Positions 1 through 6,506 of a stretch of 10,197 nucleotides of DNA are shown piece by piece. How positions within the stretch are numbered: position 1 is the stretch's first letter; each line of letters starts with the position of its first letter. A program made the translations under genes and the position numbers. Source of the stretch: Chloroflexota bacterium (GTDB lineage: Bacteria; Chloroflexota; Limnocylindria; Limnocylindrales; CSP1-4); NCBI GenBank assembly GCA_030271555.1, contig JARXKQ010000025.1, positions 1 through 10,197 on the forward strand, in the 5' to 3' direction. Below the pieces are notes generated by a model that was not told the DNA's origin, ran no database searches, and worked only from the letters and a program-made list of their open reading frames with translations.

Positions 1-248
1 CCCAGGACCAGGCCGCCGCGATCGGCGTGCTCGCGGACCGCGCCCATGACAGGTGAGAAGCGCGCGATCGCGCCTGACCGGAGGTAGTCGCCGTGGGCGA
101 AGCCACCCGGCAGGATTACCGCGTCCGCGCCACCCAGGTCAGTTCGCTCGTGCCACACGAGCTCTGCCGACCCGCCAGCCAGCTCAACGCCGTGAACCGC
201 GTCGCGATCGCAATTGGAGCCGGGGAAGACGACCACCGCGATTTTCAT
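1..248 (-). CDS. purQ: Phosphoribosylformylglycinamidine synthase subunit PurQ (glutaminase), N-terminal part, cut by the left edge
   Basis: Class I glutamine amidotransferase subunit of FGAM synthase. It releases ammonia from glutamine for the PurL subunit, turning FGAR into FGAM in cytosolic purine synthesis. Reading leftward from the ATG at 248, about 82 residues are visible. They begin [16 protein letters not shown], the characteristic PurQ N-terminus, and include [18 protein letters not shown] around residues 48-65, which matches the family's oxyanion-strand region; the usual Tyr before GDYLR is His here. The visible part ends at GLVLG, just before the nucleophile-elbow motif (usually CNGFQ), so the catalytic Cys and the later His/Glu lie outside the window. 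The ATG overlaps the purS stop as ATGA, which implies translational coupling; no clear Shine-Dalgarno sequence is seen. purL would be expected farther left, but that cannot be checked here. Confidence 0.93.
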   Translation of the reverse strand, partial: MKIAVVVFPGSNCDRDAVHGVELAGGSAELVWHERTDLGGADAVILPGGFAHGDYLRSGAIARFSPVMGAVREHADRGGLVL

Positions 249-526
249 TTAGGTGGGCCCATTCGGGCCGTCACAGGCTGCGATTCGATCTGCCAACTTT
301 CGATCAGGGGGTTTGCGAACAGCTCCTTCGCCAGGCGATCGACAGTCGTCCAGGCTTCTGCCTCCGTGCCGGCCTCTACCTCCAGGTCCACCCTTCTGCC
401 AACGCGCACGTGATGAACGTTGACGGCGCCCAACTCGGGCAAAGCTGCCTCAACTGCACGACCTTGCGGATCGAGGATGCCGTCGCGCGGCATGATCGAG
501 ACGCTGAACCTGTACGCCGCGCTCAC
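245..526 (-). CDS. purS: Phosphoribosylformylglycinamidine synthase subunit PurS
   Basis: Small subunit of the three-part PurS/PurQ/PurL FGAM synthase found in Gram-positive and many other bacteria. It forms a dimeric scaffold joining PurQ to PurL. The 93-residue product has the PurS pattern: a first beta strand ([11 protein letters not shown]), the family hallmark LDPQG at residues 18-22, a helix ending in AALPELGA, then [18 protein letters not shown] and a C-terminal PLIESWQIE strand. The family is usually 80-90 residues, so the protein is complete. The start is GTG at 526, whose last bases overlap the purC stop (GTGA). No earlier methionine is available, and the next internal Met falls inside the first strand. 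Its position between purC and purQ agrees fully with the assignment. Confidence 0.94.
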   Translation of the reverse strand: MSAAYRFSVSIMPRDGILDPQGRAVEAALPELGAVNVHHVRVGRRVDLEVEAGTEAEAWTTVDRLAKELFANPLIESWQIESQPVTARMGPPK

Positions 527-1437
527 GCGATCACGTCGTCTGACAGGTAGCGCTCGAACGAGCCACCGGTGATCCGCTCGAACGCCTCCGCGTAGCGCTT
601 GCGCGTACCGGCGACGACCTCGGCCGGCAGCTCCGGTCCGGGATAGGTCTTGCCCCAGTCGAGCGTCTCGAGATAGTCGCGCACGTACTGTTTGTCGTAC
701 GAATCCTGGGCTCGGCCGGGCTCGTAGCTTGACGCGTCCCAGAAGCGCGACGAATCGGGCGTGAGCACCTCGTCGATTAGGATCATCGGGCCGTCGTCGA
801 CGATGCCGAACTCGAACTTGGTGTCGGCGACGATGATGCCCGCGGGCTCCGCCGTCAACGTCGCGAACCTGTACAGCGCCAGCGCCTTGTCGCGTGCTTC
901 TTCCGCGCGAGCCGCGCCCACCAGCGCGACCATCTGGTCGAAGGAGATGTTCTCGTCGTGGCCCACCTCGGCCTTGGTCGACGGCGTGAAGATGGGCTCC
1001 GGTAGGCGGTCCGATTCGCGCAGGCCTGTGGCCAGCGGGATGCCGCAGACCGCGCCGGTGCGGCCGTAGTCCTTCCAGCCGCTCCCCGCCAGGTAGCCGC
1101 GCACGATCAGCTCGACCGGCAGCACCGTTGCCCGGCGACAGACCATGGAGCGGCCGCGCAGCTCGTTCGCCTGCGCAGCGAACGCGTCCGGCAGCCCCTC
1201 GACTGAAGTGGTCAAGAGGTGGTTGGGCATGATCCCGGCGCGCTGGGTTTCGCGGAACCAGTAGCGCGCGAGGCCGGTCAGGACGCGGCCCTTGTCGGGG
1301 ATGGGAGTGGGCAGGACGACGTCGAAGGCGCTGATGCGATCCGACGCCACGAGGAGGAGGCGCGACTCATCGAGCGAGTAGATGTCGCGCACCTTGCCCG
1401 AACGCAGGAACCCTGGTGCGACTTCAGCCAACGACAT
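523..1437 (-). CDS. purC: SAICAR synthetase (phosphoribosylaminoimidazole-succinocarboxamide synthase)
   Basis: Cytosolic ligase that joins CAIR and aspartate with ATP to form SAICAR. The 304-residue product is of the longer, yeast-like PurC form of about 300 residues, rather than the roughly 240-residue form of E. coli. The N-terminal SGKVRDIY (residues 13-20) and ASDRISAFDV (31-40) form the ATP-binding part. The family signatures LPVELIVRGYLAGSGWKDY (from residue 107) and LIDEVLTPDSSR (220-231) are intact. The ATG at 1437 is supported by the best Shine-Dalgarno sequence of the operon, AGGGGAGG, with a 6-base gap. The start lies inside the end of purB (14-base overlap), so the strong site may allow fresh initiation as well as coupling. 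The stop overlaps the purS GTG. Confidence 0.97.
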   Translation of the reverse strand: MSLAEVAPGFLRSGKVRDIYSLDESRLLLVASDRISAFDVVLPTPIPDKGRVLTGLARYWFRETQRAGIMPNHLLTTSVEGLPDAFAAQANELRGRSMVCRRATVLPVELIVRGYLAGSGWKDYGRTGAVCGIPLATGLRESDRLPEPIFTPSTKAEVGHDENISFDQMVALVGAARAEEARDKALALYRFATLTAEPAGIIVADTKFEFGIVDDGPMILIDEVLTPDSSRFWDASSYEPGRAQDSYDKQYVRDYLETLDWGKTYPGPELPAEVVAGTRKRYAEAFERITGGSFERYLSDDVIA

Positions 1438-2740
1438 TTGCAGCCTCCCCTTTTAGTCGGTCGATGATCAGCTCGACGTTGCGCAGCATTTGATCGATGT
1501 CGAAACAGGCGGCGATCTGGTCGGCCGACAACCGGCTGGTCACCGACTCATCCGCCTCGATGAGCTCGCGCAGCTGGCGCCGCTCGTCAGCGGCCTTGAG
1601 CGCTGCCCGCTGGACGATGGCGTACGCATCCTCGCGCGCCAGGCCGCCCTGCTCCACGAGCGCGGTCAGGAGGCGGCTGGAGGCGAACAACCCCAGGCCG
1701 CGGTCCAGGTTTTCGCGCATCCGCTCCGGCCGGACGATCAGCCCTTCGACGATGCGCGTCAGCCGCACGGTCATGTAATGCAGCAGCGTCGTTGCGCCGG
1801 GCAGCGCGACGCGCTCGACCGACGAGTGGGCGATGTCGCGCTCGTGCCACAGCGCCTCGTCTTCTAGCCCCGCCCCGGCATACCCGCGCACGAGGCGAGC
1901 GAGACCAGCCAGCCGCTCAGAGGTGATTGGGTTGCGCTTGTGGGGCATGGCGCTCGAACCCTTCTGGCCGGCGCGGAAAGGCTCCTGCAGCTCGCCGATC
2001 TCGGTGTGCTGGAGGTTGCGCACCTCAGTCGCGGCACGCTCGATCGAACCGGCGCAAACGGCGATGGCTGCCAGGAACGCGGCGTGCCTGTCGCGCGCCA
2101 CGACCTGGGTCGCGGCAGGCTCTATGGCGAGACCAAGTTCGGCCATCACCTCGGCTTCAATGTCGGGCCCAAGCTGGCTGTATGTGCCCACCGCGCCGGA
2201 CAGCTTGCCGACCGCGAGCTCCGTTGCCGCCGCCGCGATGCGCCGCCGACCACGGGCAAGCTCGAAGGCCCATGATGCGAGCTTCAGGCCAAAGGTGATG
2301 GGCTCGGCGTGGACTGAATGGGTGCGGCCCATCATCACCGTGGCCGCGTGCTCCCGGGCCTTAGCGGCGACGAGATCCACCAGCGCTGCCAGTGCGGCGT
2401 CGAGCAGGTCCGCCGCGGCCCGACATTGCAGCGCGAGTGCGGTGTCGACCACGTCCGACGACGTGAGCCCAAAGTGCAGGAAGCGGCCTTCCGGGCCGCA
2501 TGTCTCGGCAACCTGGCTGACGAAGGCGATGACGTCGTGGTCGGTGATCTTCTCAAGCTCGTTGATCCGATCGACGTCGACCGTCGCGGTGGCCTCGACC
2601 GCCGTCGTTGTACCGGCAGGGACCATGCCGTGGCGCTCGACCGCGCGAAGCGCCGCCAGCTCGACCCGCAGCATGTGCTCGAAGCGCGCCTGATCCGTCC
2701 AGAGCGCGCCCATCTCAGGCTGCGTGTAGCGCGCGATCAT
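1424..2740 (-). CDS. purB: Adenylosuccinate lyase
   Basis: Homotetrameric lyase of the fumarase/aspartase superfamily. It removes fumarate from SAICAR to give AICAR, and from adenylosuccinate to give AMP, so it acts after both PurC and PurA, which flank it. The 438-residue length is normal. Visible motifs are GLTSSDVVDT (residues 91-100), GRTHSVHAEPITFG (138-151) containing the catalytic His141, and the superfamily signature SSAMPHKRNP (262-271), whose mobile loop carries the catalytic serine. The ATG at 2740 overlaps the purD stop as ATGA, with GGAG about 8 bases upstream. At the other end purB overlaps purC by 14 bases. Confidence 0.97.
   Translation of the reverse strand: MIARYTQPEMGALWTDQARFEHMLRVELAALRAVERHGMVPAGTTTAVEATATVDVDRINELEKITDHDVIAFVSQVAETCGPEGRFLHFGLTSSDVVDTALALQCRAAADLLDAALAALVDLVAAKAREHAATVMMGRTHSVHAEPITFGLKLASWAFELARGRRRIAAAATELAVGKLSGAVGTYSQLGPDIEAEVMAELGLAIEPAATQVVARDRHAAFLAAIAVCAGSIERAATEVRNLQHTEIGELQEPFRAGQKGSSAMPHKRNPITSERLAGLARLVRGYAGAGLEDEALWHERDIAHSSVERVALPGATTLLHYMTVRLTRIVEGLIVRPERMRENLDRGLGLFASSRLLTALVEQGGLAREDAYAIVQRAALKAADERRQLRELIEADESVTSRLSADQIAACFDIDQMLRNVELIIDRLKGEAANVVG
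1444..1451 (-). promoter_or_regulatory. Strong ribosome binding site of purC inside the end of purB
   Basis: AGGGGAGG lies 6 bases before the purC ATG at 1437 and within the last codons of purB. It is a near-ideal complement to the 16S rRNA 3' end. The other operon junctions have only GGAG or no clear site, so purC may be translated more independently than its neighbours. Confidence 0.7.
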
Positions 2741-4029
2741 GCGGCCAGCTCCGCGGCCACGCGGCCGATATCGCGACGGACGATCTTGCCCGCAAAGTCG
2801 ATTCGCGCCGCCGCCTCATACGCAGCGTCGGCCGCCTCGGCTAGGTCGCTGCCCCGGCCGACCACGGTCAGCACCCGACCACCCGCGGTCACCAGCACGC
2901 CCTGGTCGTCCCGGGCGACACCCGCGCCAAAGACCAGCGCGCGGGCCGCGCGGGCATCGTCGATGCCGCGGATCTCGTCACCCGTTCGCGGCGCGGTCGG
3001 GTAGCCGGCGGCGGCCAGCGTCAACGCCACGGTGCTGTCAGCCATGGTGGAGATCGGCGGCAAGCCCATGAGCGAGCCGGTGGCCGCGGCCAGCAGAACC
3101 GGCGCGAGCGGGCCGGGCAGCCGGGGCAGGATGGCCTGCGTTTCCGGATCGCCGAGGCGCACGTTGAATTCCAGGACGCGCGGCCCATCAGCGGTAAGGA
3201 TCAGCCCTGCGAAGAGCGCGCCGCGAAATGGCGTCCCGCGCGAGGCCATGTGCGCCAGCACCGGCTCGAAGACCTGCCCGACGATCTCCTGGAGCCGCGT
3301 GTCAGCGAGGTCTGGCAGCGGCGAATAGGCGCCCATGCCGCCGGTGTTGGGGCCGCGGTCGCCCTCGTGCAGCTGCTTGTGGTCGCGCGCCGCGGGCAGC
3401 GCCAAGGCCGTCGTGCCATCGCAGATCGCGATGACGCTCGCCTCGCGGCCCGTCAGGAAGCGCTCGACAACGACGCTCGCACCGGCCGCGCCAAAGCGGC
3501 CATCTTCCAACGCCTCACGGATCGCCCGTTCGGCCTCGCCCAGGGTGGCGCAGATCGTCACGCCCTTGCCACCAGCCAGCCCGTCGGCTTTCACGACCAG
3601 CGGCAAGCCGATCTCCGCCGCGTACTCGATCGCACCCCTGGCGCTCGCAAATGCGCGGCCCATCGCCATGGGCACGACCGCCGCGCGGCAAATCTCGCGC
3701 GCGAACGCCTTGCTGCCCTCCAGCTGCGCGGCCGCGGCGCTTGGCCCAAAGCAGGCCACGCCTTCGCTTGCCAATCGATCTGCGAGACCGGCGACGAGCG
3801 GCGCCTCCGGGCCCACCACAACTAGGTCGATTCGCTCAGCGCGGTGCAGCGCCACGATGCCGTCGAAGTCGTCTGTGCGCACGTCTGGGCGCACATCGGC
3901 AACCGGCGCCATCAGCGGGTTGCCCGGCGCGACCAGGACGCGCGCCACGCCATCCTCAGTTGCGAGCCGCCACGCCAGTGCATGCTCGCGCGCGCCGCTA
4001 CCCACGACCAGGACGCGCAACCCACTCAT
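2737..4029 (-). CDS. purD: Phosphoribosylamine-glycine ligase (GAR synthetase)
   Basis: ATP-grasp enzyme that couples 5-phosphoribosylamine and glycine to form GAR, an early step of purine synthesis. The 430-residue product shows the N-terminal VLVVGSGAREHALAWRL (residues 6-22), the substrate-side VVGPEAPLVAGL (71-82), the ATP-grasp stretch LPLVVKADGLAGGKGV (142-157), RGPNTGGMGAYSP (225-237) and the metal-binding region VLEFNVRLGDPETQ (285-298). In that last motif the usual Phe is Leu, a mild change. A C-terminal glycine-rich domain follows. The ATG at 4029 overlaps the purA stop as ATGA, with GGAG about 8 bases before the start. Confidence 0.97.
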   Translation of the reverse strand: MSGLRVLVVGSGAREHALAWRLATEDGVARVLVAPGNPLMAPVADVRPDVRTDDFDGIVALHRAERIDLVVVGPEAPLVAGLADRLASEGVACFGPSAAAAQLEGSKAFAREICRAAVVPMAMGRAFASARGAIEYAAEIGLPLVVKADGLAGGKGVTICATLGEAERAIREALEDGRFGAAGASVVVERFLTGREASVIAICDGTTALALPAARDHKQLHEGDRGPNTGGMGAYSPLPDLADTRLQEIVGQVFEPVLAHMASRGTPFRGALFAGLILTADGPRVLEFNVRLGDPETQAILPRLPGPLAPVLLAAATGSLMGLPPISTMADSTVALTLAAAGYPTAPRTGDEIRGIDDARAARALVFGAGVARDDQGVLVTAGGRVLTVVGRGSDLAEAADAAYEAAARIDFAGKIVRRDIGRVAAELAA

Positions 4030-5348
4030 GCCGCGGCTCCGGCTCGGCGCCGCGCGCCCAGCACGCTTCCAGAGTTGACCATAAGCGTCTGATTCCGCTC
4101 CGGGCCTACGCTGATCACATCAATGGGCGCGCCGGCGCGCTCCTCGATCGCGGCAACATAGCGCCGCGCGGCGGCTGGCAGATCGGCGACCGACCGGCAG
4201 GCGCTGAGGTCCTCGCTCCAGCCTTCGAGCGTCTCGTAGACCGGCTCGGCGCGCTCGAGCTGCGCGACGTTGAGCGGCCACGAATCCACCAGCATCCCAT
4301 CGACCCGGTATCCGGTGCACACCTTGACCTGGGGCAGGCCGCTCAGGATGTCGATCTTGTTGAGCATCAGCGTGTTCACGCTGTTGACCTGGACGGCGTA
4401 GCGCAACGGCACGAAGTCCAACCAGCCTGAGCGCCGCCGGCGGCCGGTCGTCGTTCCGTACTCGTGGCCCTTCTCGGTCAAGTGCTCGCCCACGGCATCC
4501 TTCAACTCGGTCGGCAGCGGCCCCGCCCCGACGCGCGTCGAGTAGGCCTTCATGATGCCCAGCACCTGGTCAACCTGGAGCGGTCCGATGCCGCCGCCGG
4601 TGCACGCCCCGCCGGCAATCGGATTGCTCGACGTCACGTATGGATAGGTGCCATGGTCCAGGTCGAGCATCGTCCCCTGCGCGCCTTCGAAAAGGACGTG
4701 TTCGCCCCGGGCCAATGAGCCCTGCACCAGGGCGGTCGTGTCGGTGATCGCCCACGCCAGCTGGCGGCCCCAATCGAGGGCCAGCGCCAACAAGTCGTCC
4801 AGCGCGAACGTGGCCGCGCCGTAGGACGCGAGTAGGGCGTTCTTCTCAGCAACTGCCGCGGCCAAACGTGACCGCAACAAGTCGGGCTCAAGCAGATCAC
4901 CCATCCGGATGCCGCTGCGCCAGGCGCGGTCGCCATACGCCGGGCCAATGCCACGCCGCGTCGTACCGATAGCCGCTCCGCTGTCCGCGGCCGCGCCCTC
5001 GCGTGCTGCGTCGAGTGCCACGTGGTACGGCATGATCACGTGCGCCGCGTTGCTCACGCGCAGCTTCGCGGTTGCGATGCCGCGCTCATTGAGCATCTGC
5101 ATCTCGGTCAACAAGGTGCGCGGGTTGACCACGACGCCCGGTCCCACGATGGGCGTGATGTGCTCGTGCAGTACTCCGCTCGGGACCAGGTGGAGCTTGA
5201 AAACCTCATCGCCGACGACGACGGTGTGGCCGGCGTTGTCGCCGCCCTGGTAGCGGACGACGGCCGACACATCGGCGGACAGCAGGTCGGTCGCCTTGCC
5301 CTTGCCCTCATCGCCCCATTGGAGGCCGCAGATCACGGTCGCGGGCAC
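4026..5348 (-). CDS. purA: Adenylosuccinate synthetase
   Basis: GTP-dependent enzyme that converts IMP and aspartate to adenylosuccinate, the first committed step to AMP. PurB then completes the step. I place the start at GTG 5348, giving about 440 residues that begin MPATVICGLQWGDEGKGK. The frame stays open to an ATG at 5447, but those extra 33 residues are Arg-rich and unlike the family. With the GTG start, the catalytic Asp (D13 in WGDEGKGK) and His (H41 in GGDNAGHTV) fall at the canonical positions. GTTTGRRRRSGW and SVGPERNQTL near the C-terminus are also recognisable; the first differs slightly from the usual GTTTGRPRR form. Upstream of the GTG there is only a weak AGGG. This is the first gene of the operon and is preceded by a structured leader. 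Confidence 0.95.
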   Translation of the reverse strand: MPATVICGLQWGDEGKGKATDLLSADVSAVVRYQGGDNAGHTVVVGDEVFKLHLVPSGVLHEHITPIVGPGVVVNPRTLLTEMQMLNERGIATAKLRVSNAAHVIMPYHVALDAAREGAAADSGAAIGTTRRGIGPAYGDRAWRSGIRMGDLLEPDLLRSRLAAAVAEKNALLASYGAATFALDDLLALALDWGRQLAWAITDTTALVQGSLARGEHVLFEGAQGTMLDLDHGTYPYVTSSNPIAGGACTGGGIGPLQVDQVLGIMKAYSTRVGAGPLPTELKDAVGEHLTEKGHEYGTTTGRRRRSGWLDFVPLRYAVQVNSVNTLMLNKIDILSGLPQVKVCTGYRVDGMLVDSWPLNVAQLERAEPVYETLEGWSEDLSACRSVADLPAAARRYVAAIEERAGAPIDVISVGPERNQTLMVNSGSVLGARRRAGAAA

Positions 5349-5540
5349 GGCTAACGCCCTGCGCCGAATGTTTCTGGGGACGAGGCTGCGAAGGTTAGTC
5401 CGGTGCCCTGATCGACTCCGCTGAGCGTGAGTCGATTGTGGCTGCATGCCGGTCTCACGGGACCGACGCCGCCATCGGGCAACAAGACCTCCGCCTTCTG
5501 TGGCCGTGAGCTCACGGGCTCCCGCGCCGCCGAAGGGCGC
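5349..5540 (-). promoter_or_regulatory. Structured leader region of the purA operon
   Basis: About 190 bases between a possible -10 box and the purA start contain four inverted repeats. They are gcgcc/ggcgc at 5524-5540, a perfect 14-base palindrome ccgtgagctcacgg at 5504-5517, cggtc/gaccg at 5450-5465, and atcgactc/gagtcgat with a 10-base loop at 5411-5436. On the minus strand the loop of the third hairpin is CCGTGA, which also occurs in the palindrome, so alternative pairing is possible. I could not match the region to a known purine, guanidine, ZTP or PurR-box consensus. It may be an RNA control element or a set of protein binding sites; the function is inferred. Confidence 0.35.
5411..5436 (-). 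promoter_or_regulatory. Inverted repeat upstream of purA, possible operator or hairpin
   Basis: Perfect 8-base arms ATCGACTC and GAGTCGAT flank a 10-base centre, and the centre itself can form CGCT/AGCG. No T-tract follows, so it does not look like an intrinsic terminator. A TANNNT hexamer (TAACCT) lies downstream at 5392-5397, which would put the repeat over the -35 region of such a promoter and would suit an operator. This is inference from position only. Confidence 0.4.
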
Positions 5541-5546
5541 AGTCTA
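5541..5546 (-). promoter_or_regulatory. Possible -10 box for the purA operon
   Basis: TAGACT on the minus strand fits the TANNNT form of GC-rich bacteria and lies in the gap just after the GH114 gene. No convincing -35 is visible about 17 bases upstream. A second candidate, TAACCT at 5392-5397, is closer to the start codon. The choice between them cannot be made from sequence alone. Confidence 0.25.
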
Positions 5547-5572
5547 GCAGCGGGCCGTCGCCTACATGGGGC

Positions 5573-6373
5573 CTACGGACAAGCCCTTCGCCACGCGTCG
5601 AGTGCGAGCCGCTTGCGCATCGCGACGATGCCCAGCGTCGCCGCCTTGGCACAGAACTGGCCGCGCGTGAGCGAATACTCGATGTCGACGACGCTCTTGC
5701 CGGCGTCGACAAACGGCGTCACCAGGGCACATTCGCGGTACTGGAAGCACTGCTCCAGGATCGCGAAGTCAAAGTCCGGCTCGAGTTGGAGCGCCAGCTC
5801 CAGCGTGTTCTTGAAGCCCACGGCCAGCCCGCGCTCGTGGGCGCGCGCTGCCAACCAGCGGTCGAATGCGAGCTGGTCGGCCGCCGTCAGCGGGAAGCCC
5901 GAATCATTCGAATAGCCGTCGACGTTGTCGAACTCGACGCCGTCGAAGCCCTTGGCTGCGCACTGATCGAGTCGGCTGGTCAGGATCGGCCCGATGACAT
6001 CGATGCGGCGGATGTCGAGCCACTTCTCGCCCGGCCAGCCGTCGAGTCCGCGGCCCTTGACGATCCGCGGGTAGCGACCCGCGTCGGGCCGCCACTTTTC
6101 CCAAGCGCCCGCGTTGATGTAGCAAACGACGTGACGCCCATCGGCATGGAGTGCGGCAACGGTGCTCGCCGCGGTATCGAACATGTCAACATCCAACACG
6201 GTGGCATCAATTGAGGGATTGAGCCGGCCGCTGAACTGGATCTGCCACGTGGTCCCCAGACCGGGCATCCAGCGGGCCGCGGCAACGCCAGGTTCCGGCC
6301 AAGCGGCGAGTGCCGCGAGGACGGCCATTCCTAATATCGCGCTGCGCCTCATGACGCACATCTTGAGCAACAC
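5573..6373 (-). CDS. Secreted GH114-type glycoside hydrolase (endo-alpha-1,4-polygalactosaminidase-like)
   Basis: Predicted exported TIM-barrel hydrolase. GH114 enzymes cut alpha-1,4-linked galactosamine-containing exopolysaccharides; the actual substrate here is unknown. An N-terminal signal peptide (MRRSAILGMAVLAALAAW, residues 8-25) is followed by family landmarks: TTWQIQFSGRLN (41-52), VLDVDMFDT (59-67), VVCYINAGAWEKWRPDA (82-98), GWPGEKWLDIR (112-122), GFDGVEFDNVDGY (142-154) and FAILEQCFQYREC (203-215). D149 and E207 are the likely catalytic acids. At 266 residues it is a single domain. The start is uncertain: GTG at 6373, ATG at 6361 or ATG at 6352. None has a clear ribosome site, and the last gives the most typical signal peptide. 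It lies 224 bases upstream of purA on the same strand and is divergent from the NlpC/P60 genes. Confidence 0.85.
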   Translation of the reverse strand: MLLKMCVMRRSAILGMAVLAALAAWPEPGVAAARWMPGLGTTWQIQFSGRLNPSIDATVLDVDMFDTAASTVAALHADGRHVVCYINAGAWEKWRPDAGRYPRIVKGRGLDGWPGEKWLDIRRIDVIGPILTSRLDQCAAKGFDGVEFDNVDGYSNDSGFPLTAADQLAFDRWLAARAHERGLAVGFKNTLELALQLEPDFDFAILEQCFQYRECALVTPFVDAGKSVVDIEYSLTRGQFCAKAATLGIVAMRKRLALDAWRRACP

Positions 6374-6471
6374 CGCGTTGCGCGATGGGGCGACCGTGGG
6401 GTCAATCGGGCCGGACGATGGTCCGGGTTGTTCGCATTACAGCTCTGTTTCACAGTCGCGACAGCACTTAT

Positions 6472-6496
6472 TCGATCGTGCCCCAGCACTAATCGA
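6472..6496 (+). promoter_or_regulatory. Leader hairpin with GTGCCCCAGC core, before the first NlpC/P60 gene
   Basis: TCGAT (6472-6476) pairs with ATCGA (6492-6496), and GTG (6478-6480) with CAC (6487-6489), leaving CCCCAG as the loop. The 3' arm overlaps the first two bases of the Shine-Dalgarno sequence GAGGGG (6495-6500). The CCCC loop is complementary to the GGGG of that site. Two more copies precede the paralogous gene. A role in translation control is inferred. Confidence 0.5.
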
Positions 6497-6500
6497 GGGG
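6495..6500 (+). promoter_or_regulatory. Ribosome binding site that fixes the GTG start of the first NlpC/P60 gene
   Basis: GAGGGG is followed by a 6-base gap and GTG at 6507. The frame is open back to 6162, but this site, the signal peptide and the ungapped alignment with the second paralog all favour 6507. Confidence 0.7.
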
Positions 6501-6506
6501 ATTTTC

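Larger units (their letters stand above)
6374..6506. promoter_or_regulatory. Divergent intergenic region between the GH114 gene and the first NlpC/P60 gene
   Basis: This 133-base gap must hold promoters for both directions. It contains the 10-mer gttgcgcgat (6377-6386), ggtcaatcg (6399-6407), a ccggac/gtccgg hairpin with a 4-base loop (6411-6426), and cattacag (6435-6442). The 10-mer, cattacag and ggtcaatcg all recur before the second NlpC/P60 gene, though in a different order and spacing, which suggests a shared control region. I found no confident -35/-10 pair here. Confidence 0.45.

Noticed and set aside
1833..2693. Long plus-strand open frame of 286 codons opposite purB
   Set aside because: Its Ser/Ala/Arg-rich translation has no recognisable domain, and purB on the other strand has full family motifs; it is a high-GC antisense artefact.
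3335..4430. Plus-strand open frames opposite purD and purA
   Set aside because: Low-complexity Arg/Ala/Pro translations that are shadows of well-supported genes.
5349..5447. N-terminal extension of purA to the ATG at 5447
   Set aside because: The extra 33 residues are Arg-rich and unlike PurA, and the GTG at 5348 puts the catalytic Asp and His at canonical positions; the region also holds the inverted repeat.
5349..5540. Known purine, ZTP or PurR-box control element before purA
   Set aside because: Inverted repeats are present but none of the consensus sequences I know could be matched by eye.
6162..6506. N-terminal extension of the first NlpC/P60 protein back to an ATG at 6162
   Set aside because: It overlaps the GH114 coding sequence on the other strand, places the signal peptide internally, and ignores the GAGGGG-GTG start at 6507 that matches the second paralog.
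6374..6506. c-di-AMP (ydaO-type) riboswitch before the NlpC/P60 genes
   Set aside because: This class is often found before cell-wall hydrolase genes, so I looked for it, but its long conserved core is not present in either leader and the spaces are short.
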